Part shown: positions 8,780-17,940 of the stretch, in pieces | Layout of the letters: each line of letters begins with the position of its first letter | Numbering within the stretch: the first letter of the stretch is position 1 | DNA from: Calothrix sp. PCC 7507 | GTDB taxonomy: Bacteria; Cyanobacteriota; Cyanobacteriia; Cyanobacteriales; Nostocaceae | DNA: 64,000 nucleotides | Reading direction: 5' to 3' | Assembly: GCF_000316575.1 (NCBI RefSeq) | Contig: NC_019682.1 | Location: 5,330,001-5,394,000 of the forward strand | Position numbers and translations under genes: made by a program | The notes under the pieces: generated by a model | Database searches by the model: none | Seen by the model: only the letters and a program-made list of their open reading frames with translations | What the model was told of the DNA's origin: nothing

Positions 8780-11506
8780 CTAACCCAACCCAGCCTTTAA
8801 ATCACTCCGCGCCTGCGCCAAAGCCTCTGGTAACTTACTCGCATCTCTACCACCGGCTTGGGCTAAATTTGGTCTTCCACCACCGCCACCGCCGCAGATT
8901 TTCGCTACAGCACCCACGAATTTACCGGCTTGTAGTCCTTTCTTATTTACTTCTTGACTAAAAGCTACAACTATGCTTACTTTGTCGGCTTCGGGAATGG
9001 AACCCAACACCACCGCACCGTTACCCAGTTTTTGTAATAAGCGTTCGGCTGCGGTTTTCAAGGATTCTGGGTCAACGTCGTCTAATTGGGCGACGATGAT
9101 TTTATAATCGCCTACGGCTTCGGCTGTTTGTAGTAGGCTATCGGATTTTGCGATCGCCAATTGTCCTTTTAATATCTCCAGTTGCTTCTGGCTATTTCTC
9201 AGTTCATTTTGCAGAGTTGTAATTCTCTCTGGTAGTTCTTCGGGTTTGACTTTAAAGCGATCGCTCAAATCTTTAACTACTTTATCCCGCAAGTTCAGAT
9301 AATCTAGGATTGCTGGGCCGGAAACAGCTTCGATGCGTCGCACCCCAGAAGCTACACCAGCTTCGGAAATAATCTTGAAAACACCAATTTCAGCAGTATT
9401 ACTGACATGCGTCCCCCCACACAGTTCCATTGATACGCCTGGAAAATCTATCACCCGCACTTCATCACCATATTTTTCACCAAACATGGCAACAGCACCC
9501 CTAGCTTTGGCTTCTGCTAAAGGTAATACTTCTATCTTTGCTGCATGTGCTTCAGCAATCCATGTGTTGATTTGTTCTTCTACTTGTTGGGTTTCTTCTG
9601 CTGTCAAACCACGGGGAGAGTTGAAGTCGAAGCGTAACCTGTCAAAGGAAACCAGGGAACCTGCTTGAGATATACCATCATCAACAATTTTCTTTAACGC
9701 CGCTTGGAGGAGGTGAGTTGCGGTGTGATTGGCTTGGAGACGACGACGACAAGCGCGATCAATTTGAGCAGTTACAGCATCTCCTACTCGGATTGTACCG
9801 CGTTCGATGCGTCCGGAGTGGATAAAGAAATCAGATTCTTTTTTCACGTCATCAACGCGAACCACAACGCCCTCACCAGAGATATAACCGCGATCGCCTA
9901 TTTGTCCCCCTGATTCTGCATAGAATGGGGTTTGGTTAAGAACAATTTGCACGTCGGTTCCGGCTTCTGCTTCCTCTTGGGAAACACCACCCACCAATAA
10001 AACTTCTATTTTCGCCGTTGCTACAGGTTGGGTGTAACCTAAGAACTCCGTCGCGTGGATGTGTTCGGCTAATTTGTCGAGGGAACCTTGGACAGTTAAA
10101 TCTATGGTTTGGTGTGCGGCTTTTGCACGTTCCACCTGTTTTTGCATTTCTGCATTAAATCCCTCAACATCAACTTCTAGTCCTTGTTCTTCTGCAATCT
10201 CCTGCGTCAGTTCCAAAGGGAAACCATAGGTATCGTAGAGTGTAAAAGCATCGATTCCAGAAATTTTTTGTTTTGGTAAGCCAGAAACTTTTGGTTCTGG
10301 TGAAGAGGATGGACGATACTGCTCATCCCGTATTGAAGATGGACGATACTGCTCATCCCGTATTGAAGATGGACGATTGATAATTTCCTCAAGCAATTTT
10401 TCGCCTCTATCCAAAGTTTTGAGGAAATTAGACTCTTCTCGTTGCAACTCAGCTTTAATTGCTGCTTCCCGTTGGCGGACATTGGGGTAAGCTGATTCTG
10501 CAAGAGCGATCGCAGTTTCCGCAACTTGAGTGGTAAACTCACCAGAAATGCCAATTAATCGCCCATGACGCACCACCCGCCGAATTAATCGCCGCAACAC
10601 ATAGCCCCGCCCCACATTAGAGGCGCGGATTTCATCAGCAATCATGTGGACAACAGCCCTAACATGATCACCAATGACTTTCAGGGAAATTTTAGTTTTC
10701 TCGTCGCTAGCGTGGTAATCAATACTCGCAATTGCTGCTGCTGTTTCAATAATGGGGAAAATTAAATCAGTTTCATAATTATTCGGTACTTGTTGCAAGA
10801 TTTGGGTAATTCTCTCCAAACCCATCCCGGTGTCAATGTTCTGATTTTGCAAGGGAGTTAAATTCCCCTCAGAATCCCGGTTATATTGCATGAAGACGAG
10901 GTTGTAAAACTCAATGAACCGGGAATCGTCTTCTAAATCAATATTTTCATCACCTCGTTCTGGGTGGAAGTCGTAATAAATCTCCGAACAGGGGCCACAG
11001 GGGCCAGTGGGGCCAGATACCCAAAAGTTATCATCTTCACCCAAGCGTTTAATTCTCGCTTCCGGTACGCCAATTTGATCGCGCCAAATGGCATAGGCTT
11101 CATCATCTTCCTGAAATACACTAACAACAAGGTTTTTTGGGGATAAACCAAAGACTTCTGTAGAGATTTCCCAACCCCAAGCGATCGCTTGTTCTTTAAA
11201 ATAATCACCGAAGCTGAAATTACCCAGCATCTCAAAAAAAGTTTGATGGCGCTTAGTGCGTCCGACATTCTCCACATCATTGGTGCGGATACACTTTTGC
11301 GATGTTGTCGCCCGTTTAAATTCTGGTGTGCGCTGTCCTAAGAATATCGGTTTAAATGGTAACATCCCGGCGATCGTCAGCAGCACAGTTGGGTCTTCAG
11401 GAACAAGGGAAGCACTAGGGAGAATTTGGTGTCCCCGTTGGGCATAGAAATTAAGGAATCGGCTACGAATTTCGCTACCACTTAAATGCTGGGGATTTAG
11501 AGACAT
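8780..11506 (-). CDS. alaS: Alanine--tRNA ligase
   Basis: This enzyme charges tRNA-Ala. The class II catalytic core has [20 protein letters not shown] and [12 protein letters not shown], then the [18 protein letters not shown] loop. The editing domain carries the zinc-binding NHTATHLLQ and [13 protein letters not shown] motifs. The C-terminal DHHA1-like domain ends in [15 protein letters not shown]. At 908 residues it is longer than usual, because a segment near residues 376-402 carries an in-frame tandem repeat ([10 protein letters not shown] twice) between the core and the editing domain. The rest looks intact, so it is the housekeeping copy. Confidence 0.97.
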   Translation of the reverse strand: MSLNPQHLSGSEIRSRFLNFYAQRGHQILPSASLVPEDPTVLLTIAGMLPFKPIFLGQRTPEFKRATTSQKCIRTNDVENVGRTKRHQTFFEMLGNFSFGDYFKEQAIAWGWEISTEVFGLSPKNLVVSVFQEDDEAYAIWRDQIGVPEARIKRLGEDDNFWVSGPTGPCGPCSEIYYDFHPERGDENIDLEDDSRFIEFYNLVFMQYNRDSEGNLTPLQNQNIDTGMGLERITQILQQVPNNYETDLIFPIIETAAAIASIDYHASDEKTKISLKVIGDHVRAVVHMIADEIRASNVGRGYVLRRLIRRVVRHGRLIGISGEFTTQVAETAIALAESAYPNVRQREAAIKAELQREESNFLKTLDRGEKLLEEIINRPSSIRDEQYRPSSIRDEQYRPSSSPEPKVSGLPKQKISGIDAFTLYDTYGFPLELTQEIAEEQGLEVDVEGFNAEMQKQVERAKAAHQTIDLTVQGSLDKLAEHIHATEFLGYTQPVATAKIEVLLVGGVSQEEAEAGTDVQIVLNQTPFYAESGGQIGDRGYISGEGVVVRVDDVKKESDFFIHSGRIERGTIRVGDAVTAQIDRACRRRLQANHTATHLLQAALKKIVDDGISQAGSLVSFDRLRFDFNSPRGLTAEETQQVEEQINTWIAEAHAAKIEVLPLAEAKARGAVAMFGEKYGDEVRVIDFPGVSMELCGGTHVSNTAEIGVFKIISEAGVASGVRRIEAVSGPAILDYLNLRDKVVKDLSDRFKVKPEELPERITTLQNELRNSQKQLEILKGQLAIAKSDSLLQTAEAVGDYKIIVAQLDDVDPESLKTAAERLLQKLGNGAVVLGSIPEADKVSIVVAFSQEVNKKGLQAGKFVGAVAKICGGGGGGRPNLAQAGGRDASKLPEALAQARSDLKAGLG
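10311..10378. repeat. 30-bp perfect tandem repeat inside alaS
   Basis: Two exact copies of a 30-bp unit (10311-10340 and 10341-10370) are followed by a partial third. On the coding strand each unit encodes [10 protein letters not shown], so copy-number change keeps the frame. Confidence 0.9.
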
Positions 11507-11587
11507 GGGTGTTTACAAAAATAGTGTCAACAGAAAGAATGAGTATAAGGTAAGTAATTTGGCGTAAATAAAGGCAATAGACAACTT

Positions 11588-11636
11588 GTACTGAGCGTAC
11601 CCCTGCGGAGAAGCAAGCTACGCGCAGCGTCTCCGT
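11588..11636. repeat. Dispersed tacgc/cgta repeat, inverted copy
   Basis: The sequence gcgtacccctgcggagaagc followed by aagctacgcgcagcgtctcc is the reverse complement, with a few changes, of the repeat at 2516-2566. It lies upstream of alaS in the gene-free interval 11507-12277. Confidence 0.65.
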
Positions 11637-11931
11637 CAGGAGAAGTCAAAGTATAGGCAATAGGGTTTGAGTCTTGTTTACGTTTCTTCACACAGGTTGC
11701 TTTTATTGACACTCCAGAGGTGGGAAACAATCAGAAACATCTGAGCGTTTTCTCTAATGATAAATCCACAAGCTCTGTTTAATTTTGTGGGGCTGCGAGA
11801 TACCCGATTTCTTAAAAAAGTCGGGGATCTAAACACAACGAACCTCTTAAAACACTACGTTGACGTTTACGATAACTTATGGAAGTAAAGCGATCGCTCT
11901 AATTTACTTAAATTTCTTTATTTTGTCTCCC

Positions 11932-12170
11932 CTGTAGCAGCTTTCGTCTTCCCTGTAACAGCTTCCGGCTTTACGTTTCCGTGTTTCACGCAGTCTGTAG
12001 CAGCTTCAGGCTCCACGTTTTCGTGTTTCGCGCAATCTGTAGCAGCTTCCGTCTTTCCTGTAACAACTTCCGGCTTCACGTTTCCGTGTTTCGCGCAGTC
12101 TGTAGCAGTTTCCGTTTTCCCTGTAACAGCTTCCGGCTTCACGTTTTCGTATTTTGCCTAGTCTGTAGCC
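11932..12170. repeat. 63-bp minisatellite with 21-bp substructure
   Basis: Units of 63, 42, 63 and 63 bp each begin ctgtagcag and end near the next ctgtag (starts at 11932, 11995, 12037 and 12100), with a partial copy at 12163. The 42-bp unit lacks exactly 21 bp. Copies differ by point changes, but lengths stay multiples of three and several frames on both strands remain open across the array. No unique spacers are present, so it is not CRISPR. Confidence 0.85.
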
Positions 12171-12277
12171 TAAACTATCATGAGAATAACTCTTCTGAGT
12201 ATAGCCATTTAGGAAGATGCCAACAATTGAGCTTGTCATCTAGGTTGAGAAGGTCGAATAATTTAATTAGACCTTTT

Positions 12278-12463
12278 ATGACTCATCCCTCCTCCATCTC
12301 CATCCCTGAACCACAGATACCCACTCCTGAACGGAACCCCTTACCCCGTCCCCAACCCTCACCAGAACCCGTCGTACCTACTCCAATTCCGCAAACAGTT
12401 CCCGAGCCAATTCCGCAAACAGTTCCCGCGCCAATTCCCCAAACCATACCTGAACCTGTTTGA
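12278..12463 (+). CDS. Small proline-rich protein
   Basis: An ATG at 12278 opens a 61-residue frame rich in Pro, Glu and Thr/Ser, with repeats of the type P-I-P-Q-T-V-P-E-P and no Cys, no membrane segment and no signal peptide. Short Pro/Glu-rich hypothetical proteins of this style are common in filamentous cyanobacteria, and their role is unknown. The frame also extends upstream through the minisatellite, but that part looks non-coding. It ends 39 nt before ychF. The composition could arise from repeat DNA, so I am only moderately confident. Confidence 0.4.
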   Translation: MTHPSSISIPEPQIPTPERNPLPRPQPSPEPVVPTPIPQTVPEPIPQTVPAPIPQTIPEPV

Positions 12464-12482
12464 ATTAAACTTTGTACATGAA

Positions 12483-12502
12483 TCCAAAATCTAAAATCTA
12501 AA
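12483..12502. repeat. Heptamer repeat (STRR type) abutting the ychF start
   Basis: Three tandem copies of the heptamer atccaaa/atctaaa run directly into the ychF ATG, leaving no recognisable Shine-Dalgarno sequence. The same heptamer family lies at 58.08 kb and 62.97-63.17 kb. Confidence 0.7.
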
Positions 12503-13594
12503 ATGCTACGAGCCGGAATTGTCGGACTTCCCAACGTCGGAAAATCTACTTTATTTAATGCTGTGGTGGCTAACGCCAAAGCAGAAGCTGCTAACTTCCC
12601 CTTTTGCACGATTGAACCGAATGTCGGCGTTGTCGCAGTACCGGATGAACGCTTAAATGTTCTGGCTAAAATTGCCAGTTCCGTACAAACTGTGCCGGCG
12701 CGTGTCGAGTTTGTCGATATCGCCGGTTTAGTCAAAGGTGCAAGTCAGGGTGAAGGATTAGGTAATCAATTCCTTTCCCACATTCGAGAAGTTGATGCAA
12801 TTGTCCATGTAGTCCGTTGTTTTGAGAATGATGATATTATCCACGTTGCTGGTTCTGTTGATCCAGCGCGAGATATTGACATCATTAATATTGAGCTTGG
12901 TTTATCAGATTTATTCCAAATTGAGCGGCGAATTGATCGGACTCGCAAACTAGCACGCACCAGTAAAGATGCACAGTTTGAAGTGACAATTTTGGAAAAA
13001 TTAGCTGCAGCTTTAAATGAGGGTAAATCAGTACGTCAGGTAAGTTTAACTGCAGAAGAAACCGAGATTATTAAAGGATTGGGACTGCTAACTAATAAAC
13101 CAATAATCTACGCCGCCAATGTCTCTGAGGATGAATTAGCAACGGGTAATGCTTTTGTAGAAAAAGTGCGACAAGTTGCATCTGCAGAAAATGCCCAAGT
13201 TGTGATAGTTTCTGCTCAAGTCGAGGCAGAATTAGTGGAATTACCAGAAGAAGATAAAGCAGATTTTCTCGCATCTTTGGGTGTGCAAGAAGGCGGATTA
13301 AAATCTTTAATTCGTGCTACCTATGCACTTTTAGGTTTGCGGACATATTTCACCTGTGGCCCTAAAGAAACCCGCGCTTGGACAATTAATGCCGGAATGT
13401 CTGCACCCCAAGCTGCTGGTGTGATTCACTCCGACTTTGAGCGGGGATTTATTCGCGCTGAAACTGTCGCGTACGATGCTTTAGTCACAACTGGTTCAAT
13501 GAATGCTGCCAAGGAAAAAGGCTTAGTACGCAGTGAAGGAAAAGAGTATATTGTGCAGGAAGGCGATGTGATGTTATTCCGGTTTAACGTCTAA
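12503..13594 (+). CDS. ychF: YchF/OLA1-type P-loop ATPase
   Basis: YchF is a conserved TRAFAC-class ATPase that associates with ribosomes and is linked to stress responses. The 363-residue length is typical. The G1 loop is GLPNVGKST (residues 8-16), the G3 region is DIAGLVKGAS, and the variant G4 is N-V-S-E-D-E instead of NKxD, which is the hallmark of its ATP preference. The coiled-coil domain and the C-terminal TGS domain (TYFTCGPKETRAWTI, then GFIRAETVAYDAL and GDVMLFRFNV) complete the protein. Confidence 0.95.
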   Translation: MLRAGIVGLPNVGKSTLFNAVVANAKAEAANFPFCTIEPNVGVVAVPDERLNVLAKIASSVQTVPARVEFVDIAGLVKGASQGEGLGNQFLSHIREVDAIVHVVRCFENDDIIHVAGSVDPARDIDIINIELGLSDLFQIERRIDRTRKLARTSKDAQFEVTILEKLAAALNEGKSVRQVSLTAEETEIIKGLGLLTNKPIIYAANVSEDELATGNAFVEKVRQVASAENAQVVIVSAQVEAELVELPEEDKADFLASLGVQEGGLKSLIRATYALLGLRTYFTCGPKETRAWTINAGMSAPQAAGVIHSDFERGFIRAETVAYDALVTTGSMNAAKEKGLVRSEGKEYIVQEGDVMLFRFNV

Positions 13595-13656
13595 TTTGTC
13601 ATTTGTTATTAGTCATTTGCGTTGCATAAATACAGACTGACGTGTTTCGAGTTATG

Positions 13657-13681
13657 AACCGCCGATAATTTATTGGCGGTT
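13657..13681. terminator. Hairpin between convergent genes
   Basis: The arms accgccgataa and ttattggcggt (one mismatch, almost no loop) lie between the stops of ychF (plus) and the 13688 gene (minus). Position and symmetry suggest a bidirectional terminator; T-runs are weak. Confidence 0.5.
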
Positions 13682-13687
13682 ATTTCA

Positions 13688-14632
13688 TTATTCACCCATG
13701 ATGTACACATAAGAACCTAAATTTTCATCATCCGTACCCACAATCACACCACCATTAGCACCTGGAACAAGTTCTAGCCCTTCAATTTTGTGAGAGTGAG
13801 AACGGTAGAGGGGAACAAGTTGAGTATTCTGCTGCAATCCTAACTTGTTCCCACGAAATCCTACAGAACCGATAACATATACAGCCGATTGAAATGGCCC
13901 ATCATTGCCATCATCACTGGCGGCAGAGATAAATATAATTCCCGTTGGATCTACCTTCAAATCGGAAATATGACGAACATTACCCGATGGAAATGGTACG
14001 CTTAAATTAGCAGAATCTACTTGAGTGATTTGAGATTTAGCTAGGTCAAGAACTCCCCAATAAATAATTGCTGGTTGTTTTGCTTCACCCCGATGTGCCC
14101 AAACTGTCACTAATTTGTTATCTATATTTTGTAGAGAAAATCCTTCAAAATTACTGCCTTGAGGTATTTTTGGTAAATCGAATTTTTGAATAACTGAGAT
14201 ATTATTTTTAGCTGCATCTAACTTGATTTCATAAGCTTTTCCAGCGCTAGCTAAAGCGATGAAGCTTTTTTTCCCCGGAACAGACGTTATGCTTTCTAAA
14301 TCAATAGGTAATTCTGTATTATCTTGCCATTTCACAGGAGAATATTTAGGTTGCTGCTTATCCTTGATGCTAATGATTGCTAGACGAGCTTCGTCTTTTT
14401 TTTTGTTGTCATGAACAATCAGAAAGCCTAAGGAATTATCTTGCTGTTCTACCAGCGCCATCCCGCTGATGCCATAAAGTATACCACCCCGCACAGGAAG
14501 CCAATCTTGCGCTTGCACTTGCGGGGATATGACTAATACCGCAAAGACAACGATAATAATGATGAGCAACTGGAAAAATCGGGGTATTTTTTTGAGCGCC
14601 GCTGATGAGTGCATACGTGAGTATCTGAACAA
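13688..14632 (-). CDS. Predicted secreted protein, possible beta-propeller
   Basis: The 314 residues start with a basic stretch, a long hydrophobic segment (LLIIIIVVFAVLVI) and a likely signal-peptidase site after QVQAQ, so the protein is probably exported to the periplasm. The mature part alternates short beta-like strands with polar loops (ESITSVPGKKSFIALASAGKAY; HKIEGLELVPGANGGVIVG), resembling WD40-like or esterase-like phytase-type propellers. I do not recognise a catalytic motif, so the function is open. A start at the second Met (MHSSAALKK) is also possible. Confidence 0.65.
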   Translation of the reverse strand: MFRYSRMHSSAALKKIPRFFQLLIIIIVVFAVLVISPQVQAQDWLPVRGGILYGISGMALVEQQDNSLGFLIVHDNKKKDEARLAIISIKDKQQPKYSPVKWQDNTELPIDLESITSVPGKKSFIALASAGKAYEIKLDAAKNNISVIQKFDLPKIPQGSNFEGFSLQNIDNKLVTVWAHRGEAKQPAIIYWGVLDLAKSQITQVDSANLSVPFPSGNVRHISDLKVDPTGIIFISAASDDGNDGPFQSAVYVIGSVGFRGNKLGLQQNTQLVPLYRSHSHKIEGLELVPGANGGVIVGTDDENLGSYVYIMGE

Positions 14633-14690
14633 AAAATTGTGTTAGCCGATACTGTAACATACACAATCTAAGCGATTATTATGGAATTCA

Positions 14691-14894
14691 TTATTGCCCC
14701 TTAATCGATGCTTTGATTTCTTCCCAAGTCAGCACATTATCTGGATTTGAATTGTAGTCAGCAGTTCGACGATCAAGCTCTTGCTTTTGTGCATCGGTTA
14801 AATCAGGGTAAACTTGCTCTGCTGCGATGGTATCCCAAATTGCCTGTACAAGATGGATTCTATCTTCAACACTGAGAGTTGCGATTTCGTTCAA
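14691..14894 (-). CDS. Addiction module component (TIGR02574-like), orphan antitoxin
   Basis: The 67-residue protein contains LSVEDRIHLVQAIWDTIA and ends with LTWEEIKASIKG, the pattern of the small putative addiction-module proteins usually paired with RelE/ParE toxins. No such toxin follows: the next gene on this strand is the secreted protein. It is divergent from the RHH/PIN pair at 15.0 kb. Either the toxin has been lost or this copy acts on a partner elsewhere. Confidence 0.75.
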   Translation of the reverse strand: MNEIATLSVEDRIHLVQAIWDTIAAEQVYPDLTDAQKQELDRRTADYNSNPDNVLTWEEIKASIKGQ

Positions 14895-15031
14895 AGTAGC
14901 TGTAACAGTCTCAAAGCTTCACAACAAGTCTGTGAGCGATCGCCTGTTGTGGAAGAGCGATATCTACGACGGGCGTAGCTCACTTGGTTGTTATAATGAA
15001 ATTTGTGATTTATTAAGAGAGAAATTATTTT

Positions 15032-15307
15032 GTGGATTCTACATTTAACTGGAAACCAGAACAAAATTTACTTGAAAAAGTCATAAATCTTGCTAGTCAA
15101 CGAGGTCAATCACCTGAATCAATTATCAGTGAAGCTGTAAGGCTATACCTCGAAAATCAATTATTAGAACCAGTCGATCATGATGTATCTGATCCATTAA
15201 TTGGCTTATTTGCAGCAACTCCTGATTTGGCTATCAAGTCTGAAGATATTCTCCAATACGAGATTACAGAAAAATCTGGTTGGACATGGAAAAAAGCACA
15301 GGAGTAG
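15032..15307 (+). CDS. Antitoxin of a PIN toxin, ribbon-helix-helix type
   Basis: The 91-residue protein has a central segment QRGQSPESIISEAVRLYLEN, like the two helices of a ribbon-helix-helix DNA-binding domain, followed by an acidic C-terminal region (DHDVSDPLIGLF) suited to toxin binding. The start is GTG. It overlaps the following PIN gene by about 20 nt, so the two are translationally coupled. Confidence 0.75.
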   Translation: MDSTFNWKPEQNLLEKVINLASQRGQSPESIISEAVRLYLENQLLEPVDHDVSDPLIGLFAATPDLAIKSEDILQYEITEKSGWTWKKAQE

Positions 15308-15705
15308 CTGATACGGGCTTTGTTGTAGCATTATTGAACCGTTCAGATGGAATGCATAATAATGTCACAACAATCTATACACAACAAAAACAAATTTTAT
15401 TGCCACAAACAGTACTTGCAGAAGTAGCTTATCTTGTAGGGCGCAATGCAAGTATACTAACGGTAGTAGCTTTCTTACAAGGGTTGTCTGCAAGTCGATT
15501 TAGTTTAGTAGCTTTGACAGATCAAGATGTCAAACGTGTGGCACAAATTTTAGATGAATATGCAGATAGTCGGATTGATTTTGTAGATGCAAGTGTGATG
15601 GCTATAGCTGAACGCTATGATATTAAAAAAATATTCACGTTAGACCAACGAGACTTTAGATTATTTAGACCTCAACACTGCGATAGCTTTGAGGTTTTGC
15701 CTTAA
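15286..15705 (+). CDS. PIN-domain toxin
   Basis: The 139-residue PIN protein has the acidic set Asp9 (GVADTGFVVALL), Glu46 (VLAEVAYLV), Asp101 (FVDASVMA) and Asp120/Asp123 (FTLDQRDF). The ATG at 15286 is preferred over an in-frame TTG at 15280. It is expected to cleave RNA when its antitoxin is degraded. Confidence 0.85.
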   Translation: MEKSTGVADTGFVVALLNRSDGMHNNVTTIYTQQKQILLPQTVLAEVAYLVGRNASILTVVAFLQGLSASRFSLVALTDQDVKRVAQILDEYADSRIDFVDASVMAIAERYDIKKIFTLDQRDFRLFRPQHCDSFEVLP

Positions 15706-15727
15706 AGAAAATAATAGTTAATCAAAG

Positions 15728-15838
15728 GGCGATCGCCCTATAGAAAACCTCAAAAAAAAGCGTAGACACGTAGTGGCTTGTCGTTAAACATCGCCTGTTG
15801 TGGAAGAGCGATCGCCTGACAGAAAACCTCAAACACAA
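15728..15838. repeat. Dispersed repeat cluster (aaaacctcaaa / HIP1)
   Basis: Alternating HIP1 octamers, agaaaacctcaaa and cgtagacacgtagtggcttg blocks are arranged as in the larger cluster at 17.94-18.35 kb. Confidence 0.7.
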
Positions 15839-15874
15839 GATGAGTTTGTTACATGCTATTTTTCTATTTTAAAA

Positions 15875-16243
15875 TCATCTAATTCTACCGTCTATTAATA
15901 GAATAAATGGCATTTTGCTTCCTTTTCTTATTTCTATTTTAGATATCTCATCTAATTGATTACGTATATTTGAATATCTTTGGTCTGTTGCTAATATCAC
16001 GAATATCCCTTGCTGTAAATCATATTTATTAATATAGTCTACAAGTTTATAAAAGCTATTATAGATTTGTTCTGTTCCGTTAGATGAATATTTCAAGTAA
16101 ATTACACTTTCTAAATGAGGTATTCTGTTATTTTTTATGACTATCATGCCATTATTTTCACAATTATAGGTTGCCAATTTTAGATAAACATTGATTACTT
16201 GTATTGTGCCTGAGTAAATATACGCAAAAATAATTATTGTCAC
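15875..16243 (-). CDS. Hypothetical protein
   Basis: I do not recognise this 122-residue frame. It is AT-rich and Ile/Asn/Tyr-rich compared with its neighbours, which suggests acquired or decaying DNA. The N-terminus is hydrophobic (TIIIFAYIYSGTIQVI); an internal start at MIVIKNNRIPHL is possible. A sequence such as FVILATDQRYSNIRNQLDEI looks like a mixed alpha/beta domain. It could be a fragment of a longer gene. Confidence 0.4.
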   Translation of the reverse strand: MTIIIFAYIYSGTIQVINVYLKLATYNCENNGMIVIKNNRIPHLESVIYLKYSSNGTEQIYNSFYKLVDYINKYDLQQGIFVILATDQRYSNIRNQLDEISKIEIRKGSKMPFILLIDGRIR

Positions 16244-16253
16244 AAGTAGTTGT

Positions 16254-16317
16254 AGGTTGGGTGAAGTGTAGCGGAACCCAACATAATTTTTGGGTTTCAG
16301 TGCGTTACACCCAACCT
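16254..16317. repeat. Nested inverted repeat (aggttgggtg / cacccaacct)
   Basis: Perfect 10-bp outer arms enclose inner arms aacccaa and ttgggtt, forming a long imperfect hairpin between two minus-strand genes. This type of element is dispersed in Nostocales genomes. Confidence 0.7.
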
Positions 16318-16422
16318 CTAATTATTAACTATTTAATTTGGGCAAGATAGAACTGACTTTGTATAAATACTTAATATCTCAAGCTGACAATATAGATAAT
16401 TTGAGATTTTAAATAAACTTCA

Positions 16423-16998
16423 TTACCAAATTGCTTCTAACTTCAAAACAAAACCTGGCAACACATCTTCCCCTGATAACGTTGCAGGCGAATTCAACAC
16501 CTCAACCTCTTGACCTGGACGATAAATCTCTACTTGGCGAGATTTGCGGTTAATTAACCAACCTAAACGCACACCATTATCTAAATATTCTCTCATCTTT
16601 TCTTGAGTGGCGCTCAAACTATCACTCGGCGAAAGTAACTCAACTACAAAATCAGGACACAATGGGAGAAATTTTGTTTTTTCTTCTTGAGTTAGTGCAT
16701 TCCATCGTTCCAGTTGTAACCAAGAAGCATCCGGTGAACGGTCTGCACCATTGGGAAGTTTAAAGCCTGTGGAGGAATCAAAGGCAATACCCAGTTTATT
16801 TTGTTCATTCCAAATCCAAATTTGAGCAGTTAGCCCAGCATTGCGATTTCCGGTTTCTCCCCCCGTGGGTGGCATGATAATTAATTCTCCCGTTGCAGTG
16901 CGTTCAAATCTCAAGTCACGGTTTACTTGACATAGATTAAAAAACTGCTCATCTGTCAGTTCCAATACTGATTTCAGGTTGACGGTGAAAGCATTCAT
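16423..16998 (-). CDS. Uma2-family endonuclease
   Basis: The full-length Uma2 (DUF820) protein starts best at MNAFTVNL (16998), giving 191 residues. Family features are present: MPPTGGETGNRN, then the nuclease-fold acidic positions in RSPDASWLQ and PDFVVELLSPSD, a YLDNGVRLGWLI strand and the C-terminal LPGFVLKLEAIW. The usual D-P after GWLI is replaced by N-R. Uma2 genes are among the most numerous families in filamentous cyanobacteria; roles in transposition or defence are suspected but unproven. Confidence 0.85.
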   Translation of the reverse strand: MNAFTVNLKSVLELTDEQFFNLCQVNRDLRFERTATGELIIMPPTGGETGNRNAGLTAQIWIWNEQNKLGIAFDSSTGFKLPNGADRSPDASWLQLERWNALTQEEKTKFLPLCPDFVVELLSPSDSLSATQEKMREYLDNGVRLGWLINRKSRQVEIYRPGQEVEVLNSPATLSGEDVLPGFVLKLEAIW

Positions 16999-17140
16999 AG
17001 TGATGTGGCAGATTGAAAGATTAAGCAAGGCTTGATGACTAGCCTACAGACTATTCTATCCCCTTCATCTGTTGGATGATTACAACACAGGATAATATTT
17101 TCAACTTGCTGAATTTTATGGGGATAGCATTGATAATTGA

Positions 17141-17482
17141 TTAAGCTGTTGCAAACTCTGTAAATTTTCTCACATCTGGAGGCTGAAAAGCCAACACAAT
17201 ATCACTTTTACTTACACCTAACCTAATTAATTCATTGGCTATTCCCTCTTCTGTCCAATCTTCCTCTATGTAAATTTTCTGGTTCTTAATCCGAATATGA
17301 ACATGAGTATATTTAAGTCTTTTGCTGCCTTGCCAATCTACGGTCAACCAGAGATAATGATCATGGGTTTCATCAAACACTAAACAAGTTTCTGAATGCT
17401 CATCAGGTGATTGACCAGATAAATTATAGTATTCAGTAAGCACCTGTTTAATTAACTCTCGATATTCTGTTAATTTATCCAT
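17141..17482 (-). CDS. xisI: XisI-family protein (fdxN element excision controlling factor)
   Basis: The 113-residue protein matches Xis[56 protein letters not shown] and a C-terminal [11 protein letters not shown]. In Anabaena, XisH and XisI are needed with the recombinase XisF to excise the fdxN element in heterocysts. Many paralogous xisHI pairs exist without any element, and no recombinase is seen here, so this pair need not act in excision. It overlaps xisH by 13 nt. Confidence 0.88.
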   Translation of the reverse strand: MDKLTEYRELIKQVLTEYYNLSGQSPDEHSETCLVFDETHDHYLWLTVDWQGSKRLKYTHVHIRIKNQKIYIEEDWTEEGIANELIRLGVSKSDIVLAFQPPDVRKFTEFATA

Positions 17483-17886
17483 AAAGTAATTTCCTCCCTT
17501 TCATTGTTAAAAATAATAAATTCAACTTGATTACGTTTCACTACTGCTTGAATAGATTTTCGTTGAAAGAAAGTTTCAAATATTGTATCTCTGATTGCTA
17601 GATAAATTTCATAGTTTTTATTGGCTAATTGTAAAATATCGCGGTATAAAATATATTGACCTAGAGCATTTTCAAAATCTCTCATGGGAGAAGGACTAAT
17701 AAAACTCTTGATTTCAACAACTATTTTTCGTCCTTTTTGTTCTATTAATAAGGCTTTTTCTACAAATAAATCAGCATAAAGTTCTGCATCTTCATATTGC
17801 AAAAAATAAGGGTCAGCTATAATGATCCAGCCATCTTTAATTAAGGCATTTTTAACAGCATTATGGTAAATATCTTTTGCTGGCAT
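17470..17886 (-). CDS. xisH: XisH-family protein (nuclease-fold)
   Basis: The 138-residue protein begins [20 protein letters not shown] and contains [16 protein letters not shown] and KIVVEIKSF, matching XisH. Asp39, Glu58 and Lys60 (E-x-K) are arranged like a PD-(D/E)XK nuclease core, so nuclease-like activity is conceivable. It is the first gene of the overlapping xisHI operon. Whether it controls DNA rearrangement or is a two-gene accessory module is unknown. Confidence 0.88.
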   Translation of the reverse strand: MPAKDIYHNAVKNALIKDGWIIIADPYFLQYEDAELYADLFVEKALLIEQKGRKIVVEIKSFISPSPMRDFENALGQYILYRDILQLANKNYEIYLAIRDTIFETFFQRKSIQAVVKRNQVEFIIFNNEREEITLWIN

Positions 17887-17940
17887 TTTTTTCTGGAAAG
17901 ATTGGCTAGGTATTCAGTCTAGTTAATATAATTATACTAA

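Noticed and set aside
11932-12170. Possible CRISPR array
   Set aside because: Repeats are directly adjacent with no unique spacers, units are 42-63 bp and no cas gene is near.
11981-12463. Long plus-strand frame of 160 codons through the minisatellite
   Set aside because: Its first 100 codons are repeat DNA with Cys/Phe-rich translation; only the last 61 codons (from 12278) look like a plausible protein.
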